DNA of 63,261 nt from JAZSMJ01 sp045535815 (GCA_045535815.1 JAZSMJ010000023.1:1-63261); one strand, 5' to 3'. Shown: positions 18,105 to 28,332, numbered from the stretch's first letter. Numbers and translations: made by a program. Notes: a model not told the origin generated them from the sequence alone.

Positions 18105-19529
18105 TTATATATTTTTTATATCGTTTATTGCCTCTGAAATTGTTTTATCTTTTGCAAGCTTTCCGTAATTGTTTACCTCATCCCTGCTTTTAGGACTGTG
18201 AGTAAGACAACCTGCTCCTCCAATGCAGCCACCGCTACACGCCATTCCTTCAATAAAGTTTGCATCAAGAAGATTCTTGCTTTTTTTCATAAGTGCAATC
18301 CTACATTCTTCAATGCCGTCACATGAAACAGCTTTCAATTCAAAATCGGTAATATTCTGTTCTTTAAGTCCCTGGGCTACGGCGTCAGCAAGCCCACCGC
18401 ATCTTGCAAAGATCCGTCCGAAATAGGATGCATCCTCAAGGGTGCCTTCTTCAAGAGACGTTATTTCGATATCTCTGCTGTCAAATAATGCCTGAAGCTC
18501 TTCAAAAGTAATAACCGAATCGACGTAAGGCTTGACCTCATCAAGCTGTGCTTCAGCTTTCTTTGCTGTACAGGGGCCGATGAATACTATTTTTGTATTC
18601 GCGTTTCTGTCCTTGATATATTTCGCTATCGTTGCCATTGGAGACAGATTGTGCGATATATACGGAGCAAGATCAGGAAAAAATTTCCTGGTATAGTCAA
18701 CGAATGCAGGACAACAAGAGCTTGTAAGAAAACGTTTTTCTGCGAGCTCTTTTGATTCGGCCTTGGCAACCATGTCTGCTCCGAGAGCAGCTTCTGTAAC
18801 GGCATCGAATCCAAGCTTCTTAAGACCGCTTATGACCTGACCGAGAGTTGCATAAGTGAACTGACTTGATATAGCAGGAGCTACCAAGGCGTAAAGCTTT
18901 GTGTCAGACGATTTATTTTTAAGCATATCTACTACGTCTACTATATACGATTTGTCTGTTATAGCTCCAAACGGACACTGATATACGCACGCTCCGCACG
19001 ACGTACATTTGCTCTGATCAATGCATGCGGCCTGATCTTCGTTCATCGAGATCGCTTTAACCTTGCATGCACTCACACAAGGTCTGATTCTGTTAACAAT
19101 CGCCGAGAAAGGACAAACCTTTGCACAAGCTCCGCAATCAATGCATTTTGATTTTTCAATACGGGCAACGTAATTACTGTCAAACGTAATTGCGTTCTTC
19201 TTGCATGCATCCTCGCATTTGTGCGCAAGGCATCCTCTGCAAAGACTTGTAACCTCGTAACCGCCTGCCGGACATTCGTCACAAGCAATATCAATGACAT
19301 TGATAATTCCATTGCAACAGTTGGTTATACCGAGTGCCAGCTTAACTCTTTCTGCGAGTATAGCACGTTCTTTATATACGCAGCAACGCATCGTGGGTGT
19401 TTTTCCGGGAACGATTATCTTGGGTATATCAAGAACGTTTTCAAAAATCGTTCCGTCCCACGCTTGCCTTGCAACTTCTCTTAATACTTTATATTTTAAA
19501 TGTTGTACTTTTGTATCAAATTTTCTCAT
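18105..19529 (-). CDS. [FeFe] hydrogenase, group-B-like, with ferredoxin-type clusters
   Basis: This 474-residue iron-sulfur enzyme probably evolves or senses H2 in the cytoplasm. The N-terminal half has cysteine motifs for [4Fe-4S] clusters: CRGCLAHKCEDAC, CIDCGACAKVCPF and CTSCGACVYQCPF. The H-cluster domain (about 205-450) has TSCCPAF, IGPCTAKKAEA and MACSGGCIGGAGC, so all four H-cluster cysteines are present. LSPMATIAKYIK and the TSCCPAF variant fit the group B type rather than the well-studied group A enzymes. No NuoE/NuoF-like partner genes or HydEFG maturases lie nearby. The start follows AAAGGATG and a promoter lies at 19568-19597. Confidence 0.92.
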   Translation of the reverse strand: MRKFDTKVQHLKYKVLREVARQAWDGTIFENVLDIPKIIVPGKTPTMRCCVYKERAILAERVKLALGITNCCNGIINVIDIACDECPAGGYEVTSLCRGCLAHKCEDACKKNAITFDSNYVARIEKSKCIDCGACAKVCPFSAIVNRIRPCVSACKVKAISMNEDQAACIDQSKCTSCGACVYQCPFGAITDKSYIVDVVDMLKNKSSDTKLYALVAPAISSQFTYATLGQVISGLKKLGFDAVTEAALGADMVAKAESKELAEKRFLTSSCCPAFVDYTRKFFPDLAPYISHNLSPMATIAKYIKDRNANTKIVFIGPCTAKKAEAQLDEVKPYVDSVITFEELQALFDSRDIEITSLEEGTLEDASYFGRIFARCGGLADAVAQGLKEQNITDFELKAVSCDGIEECRIALMKKSKNLLDANFIEGMACSGGCIGGAGCLTHSPKSRDEVNNYGKLAKDKTISEAINDIKNI

Positions 19530-19567
19530 TATACATCCTTTTTTGTCGATTAATATCCAACAGCATT

Positions 19568-19597
19568 ATTATAATTGATAACACAGTATATTGTCAA
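19568..19597 (-). promoter_or_regulatory. Sigma-A promoter of the [FeFe] hydrogenase gene
   Basis: On the minus strand TTGACA (19592-19597) and TATAAT (19568-19573) are separated by 18 nt, about 40 nt upstream of the start codon. Confidence 0.75.
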
Positions 19598-19735
19598 TGG
19601 AAATATTAAAAAGATAAGCTTTATATTATTATAAATGCAAAAATATGGATTAAATGTTTTCCGTTCTAATGTTATAAAAAAGCTCATATATTGTATCAAA
19701 CAATTTAACTAAATTAAAGAAAGGCTTAGGTATAT

Positions 19736-20023
19736 ATGAGCAGAAATCGGAGAAAAACTCCGCTATCTTCTAAAGAACGCTGTGAGATTTTAGCTGATTA
19801 CATAATAAAAAACTGTGCAACGGTAAGAAATACTGCATCGCATTACGGAATAAGTAAATCAACTGTACATAAAGACGTTACTGAAAAGCTGAAAAGAATT
19901 AACCCAATGCTGTATAAAAACGTTAAAGCGGTTTTAGATAAAAACAAAGCAGAAAGGCATTTAAGGGGCGGAATGGCTACCAAAGAAAAATATAAGCGGC
20001 TTACTGACAAAAGGCTTTCGTAA
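19736..20023 (+). CDS. spoIIID: Sporulation transcription factor SpoIIID
   Basis: This 95-residue DNA-binding protein controls mother-cell genes during endospore formation. The helix-turn-helix GISKSTVHKDVTEKL (about 42-56), INPMLYKNVKAVLD and the C-terminal RHLRGGMATKEKYK basic tail are hallmarks of the family; the length matches. The start ATG follows a weak purine-rich site. Upstream at 19685-19692, CATATATT resembles the -10 element of sigma-E promoters, as expected for this gene in Bacillus, but I see no good -35. It is monocistronic, with a terminator overlapping its stop codon. Confidence 0.95.
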   Translation: MSRNRRKTPLSSKERCEILADYIIKNCATVRNTASHYGISKSTVHKDVTEKLKRINPMLYKNVKAVLDKNKAERHLRGGMATKEKYKRLTDKRLS

Positions 20024-20044
20024 AATACGAAAGCTTTTATTTTG
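20014..20044 (+). terminator. Terminator of spoIIID
   Basis: GCTTTCG and CGAAAGC arms pair around TAAAATA, followed by TTTTATTTT. The left arm covers the last sense codons and the loop contains the stop codon. Confidence 0.82.
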
Positions 20045-20136
20045 TAAAAAATATAATTTTAAACCTATATTATGCATTTTTTCGCACTCTTTAGGGATTA
20101 TAATTTTTATAAAAGGAATTTTGAAAGGAACAAAAA

Positions 20137-22074
20137 ATGTATACTAAAACTAAAAATGACGATCTTCCTGCATACTTATTTCACCAAGGAACTAACTATA
20201 ATGCGTATACCTACATGGGAACACATAAAAAAGATAACAATACCGTATTCAGAGTTTGGGCACCGAATGCAGACAGTGTCAGCGTTGTCGGCGATTTTAA
20301 TTCGTGGGACGGTACACGATCCCCTATGAACAGAATCACAAGAGAGGGGATTTGGGAGACAGAGCTGACAAATATAAGCCTAGGTGACAATGCAAAGTAT
20401 AAATTTTTAATCAAAAACGGTGAGAAGAGCTTTTTAAAATCAGATCCTTATGCTTTCTATTCCGAAACGCTTGATAAAAATGCATCAATACTATATGACA
20501 TTGACGATTATTCCTGGCAGGATGAAGGGTGGATGCTGTTCAGACGTGAAAATATTGCTCCTGACAGTGTTTTTAAATGCTCGTGTCCAATAAATATATA
20601 CGAAGTACATCTCGGCTCATGGATGACAAAAGACGGCAAGAGCACGAAGGACGGAAGCGCATATTTGAATTACCGAGAAATCGCTGAAAAGCTCGGGGCA
20701 TACGTCAAAAGGATGGGCTACACTCACGTAGAATTGCTTCCAATTATGGAGCATCCATATGACGGCTCGTGGGGATATCAGATATGCGGATACTACGCAC
20801 CTACAAGCAGATTTGGCACACCTGATGATTTTATGTTTTTTGTTGACCATCTTCATAATATGGGAATTGGTGTAATTCTGGACTGGGTGCCTGCACATTT
20901 TCCTAAGGATGAACACGGACTGTACGAATTTGACGGTAGCAGGCTGTACGAATATCAGGGCGAGGATCGAATGGAGCACAGAGGATGGGGAACGAGATGC
21001 TTTGACGTTGGAAGAAACGAGGTGCAGTGTTTTCTTATCTCAAATGCTTTATTCTGGATAGAAAAGTATCACATTGACGGAATTCGTATCGATGCAGTTG
21101 CATCAATGCTCTATCTTGATTATGACAGGGAAGAGGGCAAATGGAACCCTAACAGTAAGGGCGGAAAGGAAAGTCTTGATGCTATAGCCTTTTTTCAGAA
21201 ATTAAATTCAGAGGTACAAAGCAGACATCCGGATATACTGATGATTGCAGAAGAATCAACAGCATGGCCGGGTGTTACAAAGCCTGCATCAGACGAGGGC
21301 TTGGGCTTCAATATTAAATGGAATATGGGATGGGCAAACGATATGTTTGAATACATTTCAACTGATCCGTATTTCAGATCTTACGTTCACAATAAGATTA
21401 CCTTTTCACTTGTATATGCATTCAGCGAAAACTTTTTGCTTCCAATATCTCACGATGAGGTCGTTCACGGCAAAAGATCACTTCTTGATAAAATGCACGG
21501 TGAATATAACGATAAATTCTCTATGTACCGTGCTTTTATATGTCATATGATGGCTCATCCCGGAAAAAAGCTTTTGTTTATGGGCAGTGAATACGGTCAA
21601 TTCAGGGAATGGGATTATCAGAATCAGCTTGAATGGTTTATGACCGATTTTGAAATGCATGATAAACTTCAATATTTCATATCGCAAATAAACGACGTGT
21701 ATTTAAAATATTCGCAGCTATGGGATAATGATTTTTCATGGGAAGGCTTTTCTTGGATTGAAGCTGATGACAGTGAAAATAACGTAATAGCATATCAAAG
21801 AATGTCAAAAAATAACGATCCGATCATTGCTGTAATGAATTTTTCCGGCTCAGATCATAAGGATTATAAAATCAAGGTAAGCGAGGACGGAAATTATAAA
21901 ATAATTCTTTACAGTGATAGCTCCGATTACGGTGGAAACACCGCTGAATATCCCAAAAGCATCAGAGCGTCAAAAGGTATCCTTAAATTAGATCTGCCGA
22001 AGCTATCAGGAATTTATCTTATCAGATCAAGAAGAAAAAAGCTGAACAAAGAATATACAATCGAAATAGAATAA
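20137..22074 (+). CDS. glgB: 1,4-alpha-glucan branching enzyme
   Basis: This 645-residue enzyme makes alpha-1,6 branches in glycogen. The start follows GAAAGGA. An N-terminal CBM48 domain (about 30-115, VWAPNADSVSVVGDFNSWDG) precedes a GH13 barrel with GYTHVELLPIMEHP, the catalytic Asp in GIRIDAVASML, the acid/base Glu in MIAEEST, and ISHDEVVHGK. It is the first gene of a six-gene glycogen operon. The 5' region from 20045 to 20136 is AT-rich and contains TATAAT at 20099-20104, but no good -35 element. Confidence 0.96.
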   Translation: MYTKTKNDDLPAYLFHQGTNYNAYTYMGTHKKDNNTVFRVWAPNADSVSVVGDFNSWDGTRSPMNRITREGIWETELTNISLGDNAKYKFLIKNGEKSFLKSDPYAFYSETLDKNASILYDIDDYSWQDEGWMLFRRENIAPDSVFKCSCPINIYEVHLGSWMTKDGKSTKDGSAYLNYREIAEKLGAYVKRMGYTHVELLPIMEHPYDGSWGYQICGYYAPTSRFGTPDDFMFFVDHLHNMGIGVILDWVPAHFPKDEHGLYEFDGSRLYEYQGEDRMEHRGWGTRCFDVGRNEVQCFLISNALFWIEKYHIDGIRIDAVASMLYLDYDREEGKWNPNSKGGKESLDAIAFFQKLNSEVQSRHPDILMIAEESTAWPGVTKPASDEGLGFNIKWNMGWANDMFEYISTDPYFRSYVHNKITFSLVYAFSENFLLPISHDEVVHGKRSLLDKMHGEYNDKFSMYRAFICHMMAHPGKKLLFMGSEYGQFREWDYQNQLEWFMTDFEMHDKLQYFISQINDVYLKYSQLWDNDFSWEGFSWIEADDSENNVIAYQRMSKNNDPIIAVMNFSGSDHKDYKIKVSEDGNYKIILYSDSSDYGGNTAEYPKSIRASKGILKLDLPKLSGIYLIRSRRKKLNKEYTIEIE

Positions 22075-22096
22075 CTTTGGCGAAAGGAGAGTTCAT

Positions 22097-23299
22097 ATGC
22101 TAAAAAAGAAAGAATGTATTGCAATGCTTCTTGCCGGAGGACAGGGAAGCAGGCTTTATGCATTAACGGAGAATAATGCTAAACCTGCCGTAAGCTTTGG
22201 AGGAAAATACAGAATAATTGATTTTCCACTGTCAAATTGTAAAAACTCCGGCATAGATACTGTCGGTGTTTTAACGCAGTATCAGCCTCTTGAACTTAAC
22301 GAATATATAGGAAACGGTCAGCCTTGGGATCTGGACAGAACATTTGGCGGAGTTACCGTTCTTCCACCTTATCAGGGAAAGAATGGTTCCGATTGGTACA
22401 AGGGTACTGCTAACGCAATATTTCAAAACATTACGTTTATTAAGCGGTATGATCCCGAATATGTGCTCATCCTTTCAGGAGATCATATTTATAAAATGGA
22501 TTATTCCGATATGCTTGCATATCACAAAGAAAAAAACGCCGTATGCTCTGTAGCTGTAATTGACGTTCCTATATCCGAAGCTTCAAGGTTCGGAATTATG
22601 AGCGTTAATGATAACGGTGAGATATATGAGTTTGAAGAAAAACCCAAGCATCCTAAAAGCACAAAAGCATCAATGGGTATTTATATTTTTAATACGGATA
22701 CGCTCATAAAGTATCTCGAATATGATAATTCTGACGTCAATTCAGAAAACGATTTTGGCAAGAATATAATTCCTAAGCTACGCTCGGATAAACAACCCTT
22801 ATATGCATATTCTTTCAAGGGATATTGGAAGGACGTCGGTACCCTTGAAAGCCTCTGGGAAGCAAATATGGACCTGTTGGGCGAGGATCATAGACTGAAT
22901 CTTCACGATGATTCATGGAAGATATTATCAAGAAACAATGCAAGACCGCCTCATTATATAGGAAACTGCGCAGTGGTTGAAAATTCACTTTTGAGTGAAG
23001 GCTGTTCAATATACGGCTCGGTATATAATTCAATAATATCATGCGGAGTAACTATTGAAAGAGGCGCAATTATTAAAAATTCCGTTATATCAGACGATGT
23101 TACAATTAAAGAGGATGCAAGAATAAATTATTCAATTATAGACAGAAATACGGTTATCGGAAAAAACGCTACTGTAGGATCTGAAAAAGATCTCAACGGA
23201 AAAATTACAGTTGTCGGAAGCGAATGTATTGTTGATGATGATATAAATATTTCAAGCGGAGAAATTATAAGTAACGTAGGAAGGGATGAGAAAAAATGA
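22097..23299 (+). CDS. glgC: Glucose-1-phosphate adenylyltransferase, catalytic subunit
   Basis: This 400-residue protein makes ADP-glucose, the committed step of glycogen synthesis. The nucleotidyltransferase domain has LLAGGQGSRLYALT, KPAVSFGGKYRIIDFPLSN and the metal-binding SGDHIYKMDY. The C-terminal left-handed beta-helix has hexapeptide-like repeats (about 290-375). The start follows AAAGGAGAG. It overlaps glgD by 4 bp (ATGA). With GlgD it probably forms a heterotetramer, as in other Firmicutes. Confidence 0.96.
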   Translation: MLKKKECIAMLLAGGQGSRLYALTENNAKPAVSFGGKYRIIDFPLSNCKNSGIDTVGVLTQYQPLELNEYIGNGQPWDLDRTFGGVTVLPPYQGKNGSDWYKGTANAIFQNITFIKRYDPEYVLILSGDHIYKMDYSDMLAYHKEKNAVCSVAVIDVPISEASRFGIMSVNDNGEIYEFEEKPKHPKSTKASMGIYIFNTDTLIKYLEYDNSDVNSENDFGKNIIPKLRSDKQPLYAYSFKGYWKDVGTLESLWEANMDLLGEDHRLNLHDDSWKILSRNNARPPHYIGNCAVVENSLLSEGCSIYGSVYNSIISCGVTIERGAIIKNSVISDDVTIKEDARINYSIIDRNTVIGKNATVGSEKDLNGKITVVGSECIVDDDINISSGEIISNVGRDEKK

Positions 23300-24429
23300 A
23301 GGTATCGGGAATTATTTTTTCTAATCTGCACGATAAAAACGTATCAGAGCTTACAAGAATGCGAACTATGGCATCTATCCCTTTTGCCTGTAGGTATAGA
23401 TTTATAGACTTTCCTCTTTCAAATATGGTAAATGCAGGTATAACCGACGTCAAGATTATTGCTCATTCAAACTATCATTCGTTAGTTGAACACATAGGCT
23501 CGGGAAAAGACTGGGATATGGCGAGAAGATCGGGAGGTGTCAAAATACTACCCCCGTATATTTCAGCATATTCAACTGATTCAAGATCGCTTTATAACAC
23601 AAGACTTGAAGCGCTCAAAAGCGTTTATCCAATGCTTACAGACGGCAGTGATGATTATATTGTAATGTCCGACTGTGACGTTATATGCAATATGGATATA
23701 AAAGCTATTATTGCAGACCATATCAAAAATAATGCAGATATAACTTTAGCTGTAAAAAGAACATATCTGACACCGGAAACGTCACCTCTGAACGTTATAG
23801 TTCAGTCAGAGGATTCATGTGACGTAACTGATATATCGGTTTACCCCCGTGGTGTATTCGGATATCATGATATCGATATTCACATAACTGTATTAAGCAG
23901 AAAGTTTTTTGAAACTGCAATAATGGATGCAATCGCACACGGATATAAAAGCTTTAACAGAGATATACTTTCAAAATGTATAGGCTCTCACAGCATAAGA
24001 GTTTATCGTTGCGACGGATATTTTGCGAGTATAAATTCGCTTGGGGATTACTATTCCGCAAGCATGGATATATTAAGAAACACAGACCACAGAAACAGCA
24101 TTTTTTCAATAGCTCAAAGACCGATATATACAAAAGTCAGAAACTCTCCGCCAACTTTATTTGGCCCCGATTCAAAAATTGAAAGCTCTCTTTTTGCCGA
24201 CGGATGCATCATAGAGGGAAGGGTTGAAAATTCTATTATTTTCAGAGGGGTGAAGATTGGCAGAGGAAGCGTTGTAAAAAATTCAATCCTTTTTGAAGAT
24301 ACCGTGATTGGCAATTCAGCTGAGCTAAACTGTGTTATAACAGATAAAAATACAACAGTAAGAGATAACAGAATACTCTCAGGACATGAAAATATTCCTT
24401 TCTATATTGATAAGGGGAAAATGATATGA
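23296..24429 (+). CDS. glgD: GlgD, regulatory subunit of glucose-1-phosphate adenylyltransferase
   Basis: This 377-residue protein is a GlgC homologue that lacks the catalytic glycine-rich loop: the N-terminus reads GIIFSNLHDKN instead of LLAGGQGSRL, while the FACRYRFIDFPLSNMVNAGI region is kept. The C-terminal beta-helix is present. In Clostridia and Bacillus GlgD boosts GlgC activity rather than acting alone. It overlaps its neighbours by 4 bp on both sides, so GlgC, GlgD and GlgA are translationally coupled. Confidence 0.95.
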   Translation: MKVSGIIFSNLHDKNVSELTRMRTMASIPFACRYRFIDFPLSNMVNAGITDVKIIAHSNYHSLVEHIGSGKDWDMARRSGGVKILPPYISAYSTDSRSLYNTRLEALKSVYPMLTDGSDDYIVMSDCDVICNMDIKAIIADHIKNNADITLAVKRTYLTPETSPLNVIVQSEDSCDVTDISVYPRGVFGYHDIDIHITVLSRKFFETAIMDAIAHGYKSFNRDILSKCIGSHSIRVYRCDGYFASINSLGDYYSASMDILRNTDHRNSIFSIAQRPIYTKVRNSPPTLFGPDSKIESSLFADGCIIEGRVENSIIFRGVKIGRGSVVKNSILFEDTVIGNSAELNCVITDKNTTVRDNRILSGHENIPFYIDKGKMI

Positions 24430-25862
24430 GTTTAAAAATATTGTTTGTAGCTTCTGAGGCAATTCCGTTTGCTTCAAGCGGAGGACTTGGTGAAGTAATG
24501 TCATCATTACCCGTTGAAATATCAAAAAAAGAAAATGACGTTGCAGTGGTAATTCCTTTATATTCCTCGATTCCTTATGAGGTTAAGAAAAAACTAAATT
24601 ATATATGTAATTTCAACGTTTGTCTTGGATGGAGAAATCAATATTGCGGAATATTTTCAACTGATGTAGACGGTGTTAAATATTATTTTATAGATAACGA
24701 ATATTATTTTAAAAGAAATTTTATGTACGGAAGCTTTGATGATGCCGAGAGATTTGCTTTCTTTTCAAAAGCTGTACTCGAAATGCTGACACACGTTGAT
24801 TTTATTCCTGATATTATTCATACGAATGACTGGCAAAGCGCTCTGTGCGGTATATATTTAAAATGCGGTCATTTCAAGCATAATATAAGATACGACAATA
24901 TTCGGATAGTGCACTCAATACACAATATTGAATATCAAGGAAGATACGGTACAGAGCTTTTGGAGGACGTTTTCGGGATAGATTACGACTATATGGATTT
25001 ACTCAAATATGAAGGTGATCTTAATCTTACAAAAGGGGCAATCGAATGCTGTGATGCTCTTGTTACGGTAAGTCCTACCTATGCAAATGAAATTCAAACG
25101 AAGTATTATTCACACGGGCTTTACCACTGTCTACGGAATAATTCATATAAAATACACGGTATACTAAACGGAATAAATCAGGATCAGAATGATCCTGAAA
25201 CCGATGTATCGATTAATCATAATTACAATTATAAAAATTTAGCGGGAAAAGAAAAATGCAAAGCATCGCTTCAAGAATGGCTTGGGCTTCCCGTAGATTC
25301 AGATATTCCGCTTGTTTCGATGGTCACAAGGCTCACGGAGCATAAGGGAATAGACTTGGTTATCCGTGTTATTGATGAAATGCTCTCTTCCGATATGCAG
25401 TTTGTAATACTTGGAACAGGCGATAGAAAATATGAAGATTTTTTTAAGGGCTTGGTATCAAGACATCCCGAAAAAGCAAGAGCACTTATAAAATTTGATT
25501 TAAGTCTATCCAAAAAAATTTATTCATCCTCGGATATATTTCTGATGCCATCAAAAAGCGAGCCCTGCGGTATAGCTCAAATGATAGCATCAAGATACGG
25601 TGCAGTACCGTTGGTTCGTGAGTGCGGTGGGCTTTATGATACAATTAAACCCTTTAACGAGAAAACAAACGAAGGGAATGGATTTACATTCAAAAATTAT
25701 AATGCACACGATATGCTCCACACCTTTTGGAGAGCTTTCGGAATATATAAATACAACAAAAAGGCATGGCATAACGTGACTGAAAACGCAATGAGCTACG
25801 ACTTTTCATGGGATAGGTCAAGCGAAAAATACATTCAACTATATAACAGCCTGATTAATTAA
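24426..25862 (+). CDS. glgA: Glycogen synthase (ADP-glucose type, GT5)
   Basis: This 478-residue glucosyltransferase adds glucose from ADP-glucose to glycogen. It has the GT5 fold: N-terminal GGLGEVMSSLPVEI, TNDWQSALCGIYL, and in the C-terminal Rossmann domain SEPCGIAQMIASRYGAVPLV followed by RECGGLYDT. At the N-terminal K-x-G-G motif, which binds ADP-glucose in E. coli GlgA, this protein has S17-S-G-G. Length is normal. It overlaps glgD by 4 bp; glgP starts 25 nt downstream with GGAGA. Confidence 0.95.
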   Translation: MSLKILFVASEAIPFASSGGLGEVMSSLPVEISKKENDVAVVIPLYSSIPYEVKKKLNYICNFNVCLGWRNQYCGIFSTDVDGVKYYFIDNEYYFKRNFMYGSFDDAERFAFFSKAVLEMLTHVDFIPDIIHTNDWQSALCGIYLKCGHFKHNIRYDNIRIVHSIHNIEYQGRYGTELLEDVFGIDYDYMDLLKYEGDLNLTKGAIECCDALVTVSPTYANEIQTKYYSHGLYHCLRNNSYKIHGILNGINQDQNDPETDVSINHNYNYKNLAGKEKCKASLQEWLGLPVDSDIPLVSMVTRLTEHKGIDLVIRVIDEMLSSDMQFVILGTGDRKYEDFFKGLVSRHPEKARALIKFDLSLSKKIYSSSDIFLMPSKSEPCGIAQMIASRYGAVPLVRECGGLYDTIKPFNEKTNEGNGFTFKNYNAHDMLHTFWRAFGIYKYNKKAWHNVTENAMSYDFSWDRSSEKYIQLYNSLIN

Positions 25863-25887
25863 TGAACTATTAAACGGAGATAATTCA

Positions 25888-28332
25888 ATGGGTACAAAAT
25901 TTACTAAAAGCGAGATAAAAAAAGCACTTGAATCAAAGCTTTCGAGATGCTTTGGAGTTCAGATATCAGAGGCAACAAAGGAGCAGATATACAAATCTGC
26001 GGTAATGACTGTCAAGGATATACTCATGCAACAAAGAAGCGAATTCAGAGAAAAAGCAAAGAATGAGCAATTAAAAAGAGTCTATTATATTTGTATAGAG
26101 TTTCTTGTCGGCAAGTCTTTAAAAAACAATCTTATGAACCTGAATATAGAGGATAAATTTAGAGACGTTATTTCCGATCTGGGATATTCTATCGAGGAGA
26201 TGTATGAAATTGAACCTGATCCCGGTCTTGGAAACGGAGGACTCGGAAGACTTGCTGCATGCTTTATGGATTCTCTTACGACCTGCTCGTATCCTGCAAC
26301 GGGGTATTCTATTTGCTATGAATACGGTCTTTTCAAGCAAAAGATAATTGACGGAATTCAAGTTGAATTACCTGATGCATGGTTTGAAAACGGAGACGTT
26401 TGGTTAGTACCCCGTTCGGATAAAAAATGTACGGTAAAAATCGGAGGAAGAATTTCTGAAAATTGGGAAAACGGCAAGCTGAATATTATCCATACTGAGT
26501 TTGACGAGGTAACTGCAGTTCCGTACGATCTGTTAATATCAGGAGTTAACGGAGAAGCAGTTAACGTTCTGAGGTTATTCAAGGCAGAAGACTCAAAGAC
26601 TTTCAATATGGATCTGTTTTCACAAGGTCAGTTTGCAAGAGCAGTTGAAAACAATACAAACGCAGAAATTATATCCAAGGTTTTGTATCCATCCGATAAT
26701 CATACCGAAGGAAAGCTTTTAAGATTAACACAGCAGTATTTTCTTGCCTCCGCATCATTGCAATGTATTATTAAGGATCATCTTTCCGCATACGGCACAC
26801 TTGCTAATTTCAGTGAAAAAAATGCTATCCATATAAACGATACACATCCGGCACTTTGTATTCCCGAGCTTATGAGAATCCTTATAGATATTTATTCGTA
26901 TTCATGGGAAGATGCGTGGAAGGTTGTGTGTGATACAGTATCGTACACCAATCACACCGTTATGCCCGAAGCACTTGAAATTTGGAATGAAGAGCTGTTC
27001 AGGATCAAGCTACCGAGAATCTATGGAATTATCTGTGAGATCAACAGAAGACTGTGCGAGGATCTTTGGTCAATATATCCCGGTGATTGGGGTAGAATAT
27101 CACATCTTTCTATAATTGCTTATTCACAGATAAAAATGGCAAATCTTGCACTTCTTGCTTCGCATAAGGTAAACGGTGTGTCTGAGCTTCATTCCGAAAT
27201 ATTGAAAAATAAAGTTTTTTCTGATTTTTACAAGCTGTATCCCGAGAAATTTACAAACGTTACAAACGGCATTACTTTCAGACGTTGGCTTTGCTATTCT
27301 AATAAAAGACTTGCCAACCTTATAGATGAATGTATAGGAGACGGCTACAGACTAAATTATGAAAAAATATCTGATCTTGCAAAGTTTGCAGATGATAAAG
27401 GCATTACCGAAAAAGTCGGTGAAATTAAAAAGGAAAACAAGATTGATTTTTCAAATTATATCGCGAGCACAAGAAATATAAATATTGACCCGAATTCTAT
27501 TTTTGATACCCAGGCAAAACGTCTGCACGAATACAAAAGACAGCTGCTAAACGTCCTTCATATCATTGGAGAATATATATATTTGCTAAACAATCCCAAT
27601 GCCGATTATTATCCGAGAACTTTTTTATTCGGAGCAAAGGCAGCACCGTCGTATAAGCATGCAAAGGAGATAATAAGACTTATATGCAAGCTTTCTGACG
27701 AGATTGAAAAGAATAAAAAAGTCAGCGAAAAGCTAAAGGTTGTTTTTCTTGAAGATTACAACGTTTCACTTGCTGAAAGACTTATACCGGCAACGGACAT
27801 AAGCGAACAAATATCTCTTGCAGGTTATGAGGCAAGCGGTACGGGTAATATGAAATTTATGCTTAACGGAAGCATAACTATCGGAACGGCTGACGGAGCT
27901 AATATTGAAATATTTGATAGAGTCGGAGAGGGAAATTATTATTCATTCGGACTTAATGCAAGGGAAGCAGAGGAAATGTGGAGACGAGGCTACAGATCGT
28001 CTGAATATTATATAAATAATTCAAGATTAAGATCAATAATAGATGCTTTGACAGTAGGATTTAACGGACAGAGCTTCAGTCATATCTCGCAGTATCTGAT
28101 ATCGGGTGGAAGCACGCCTGATCCTTATATGTGTTTGGCTGACTTTGAATCCTACAGCAATGCTCATTCGGAAATGACAAAGGATTATCTTAATAAAGAT
28201 AAGTGGAACAGAATATCGTTATTGAATACAGCCAGCGCCGGATATTTTTCCTCTGACAGAAGCGTAAAGGAATATGCTGAAAAGATATGGGATTTAAAGA
28301 GTGTCAAGCATAGCGATAATATCACAAAATGA
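25888..28332 (+). CDS. glgP: Glycogen/maltodextrin phosphorylase
   Basis: This 814-residue enzyme (GT35) releases glucose-1-phosphate from alpha-glucans using pyridoxal phosphate. The PLP lysine is K656 in EASGTGNMKFMLNG. Other family segments are GLGNGGLGRLAACFMDSLTT, INDTHPALCIPELMR and QAKRLHEYKRQLLN. Length is typical. It overlaps the GH13 gene by 4 bp. Its presence in the synthesis operon means storage and breakdown enzymes are made together and must be balanced by metabolite control. Confidence 0.96.
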   Translation: MGTKFTKSEIKKALESKLSRCFGVQISEATKEQIYKSAVMTVKDILMQQRSEFREKAKNEQLKRVYYICIEFLVGKSLKNNLMNLNIEDKFRDVISDLGYSIEEMYEIEPDPGLGNGGLGRLAACFMDSLTTCSYPATGYSICYEYGLFKQKIIDGIQVELPDAWFENGDVWLVPRSDKKCTVKIGGRISENWENGKLNIIHTEFDEVTAVPYDLLISGVNGEAVNVLRLFKAEDSKTFNMDLFSQGQFARAVENNTNAEIISKVLYPSDNHTEGKLLRLTQQYFLASASLQCIIKDHLSAYGTLANFSEKNAIHINDTHPALCIPELMRILIDIYSYSWEDAWKVVCDTVSYTNHTVMPEALEIWNEELFRIKLPRIYGIICEINRRLCEDLWSIYPGDWGRISHLSIIAYSQIKMANLALLASHKVNGVSELHSEILKNKVFSDFYKLYPEKFTNVTNGITFRRWLCYSNKRLANLIDECIGDGYRLNYEKISDLAKFADDKGITEKVGEIKKENKIDFSNYIASTRNINIDPNSIFDTQAKRLHEYKRQLLNVLHIIGEYIYLLNNPNADYYPRTFLFGAKAAPSYKHAKEIIRLICKLSDEIEKNKKVSEKLKVVFLEDYNVSLAERLIPATDISEQISLAGYEASGTGNMKFMLNGSITIGTADGANIEIFDRVGEGNYYSFGLNAREAEEMWRRGYRSSEYYINNSRLRSIIDALTVGFNGQSFSHISQYLISGGSTPDPYMCLADFESYSNAHSEMTKDYLNKDKWNRISLLNTASAGYFSSDRSVKEYAEKIWDLKSVKHSDNITK

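Noticed and set aside
20072..20136. A clear promoter for the glycogen operon
   Set aside because: TATAAT at 20099-20104 lacks a -35 element at the proper distance, so I do not list it as a feature.
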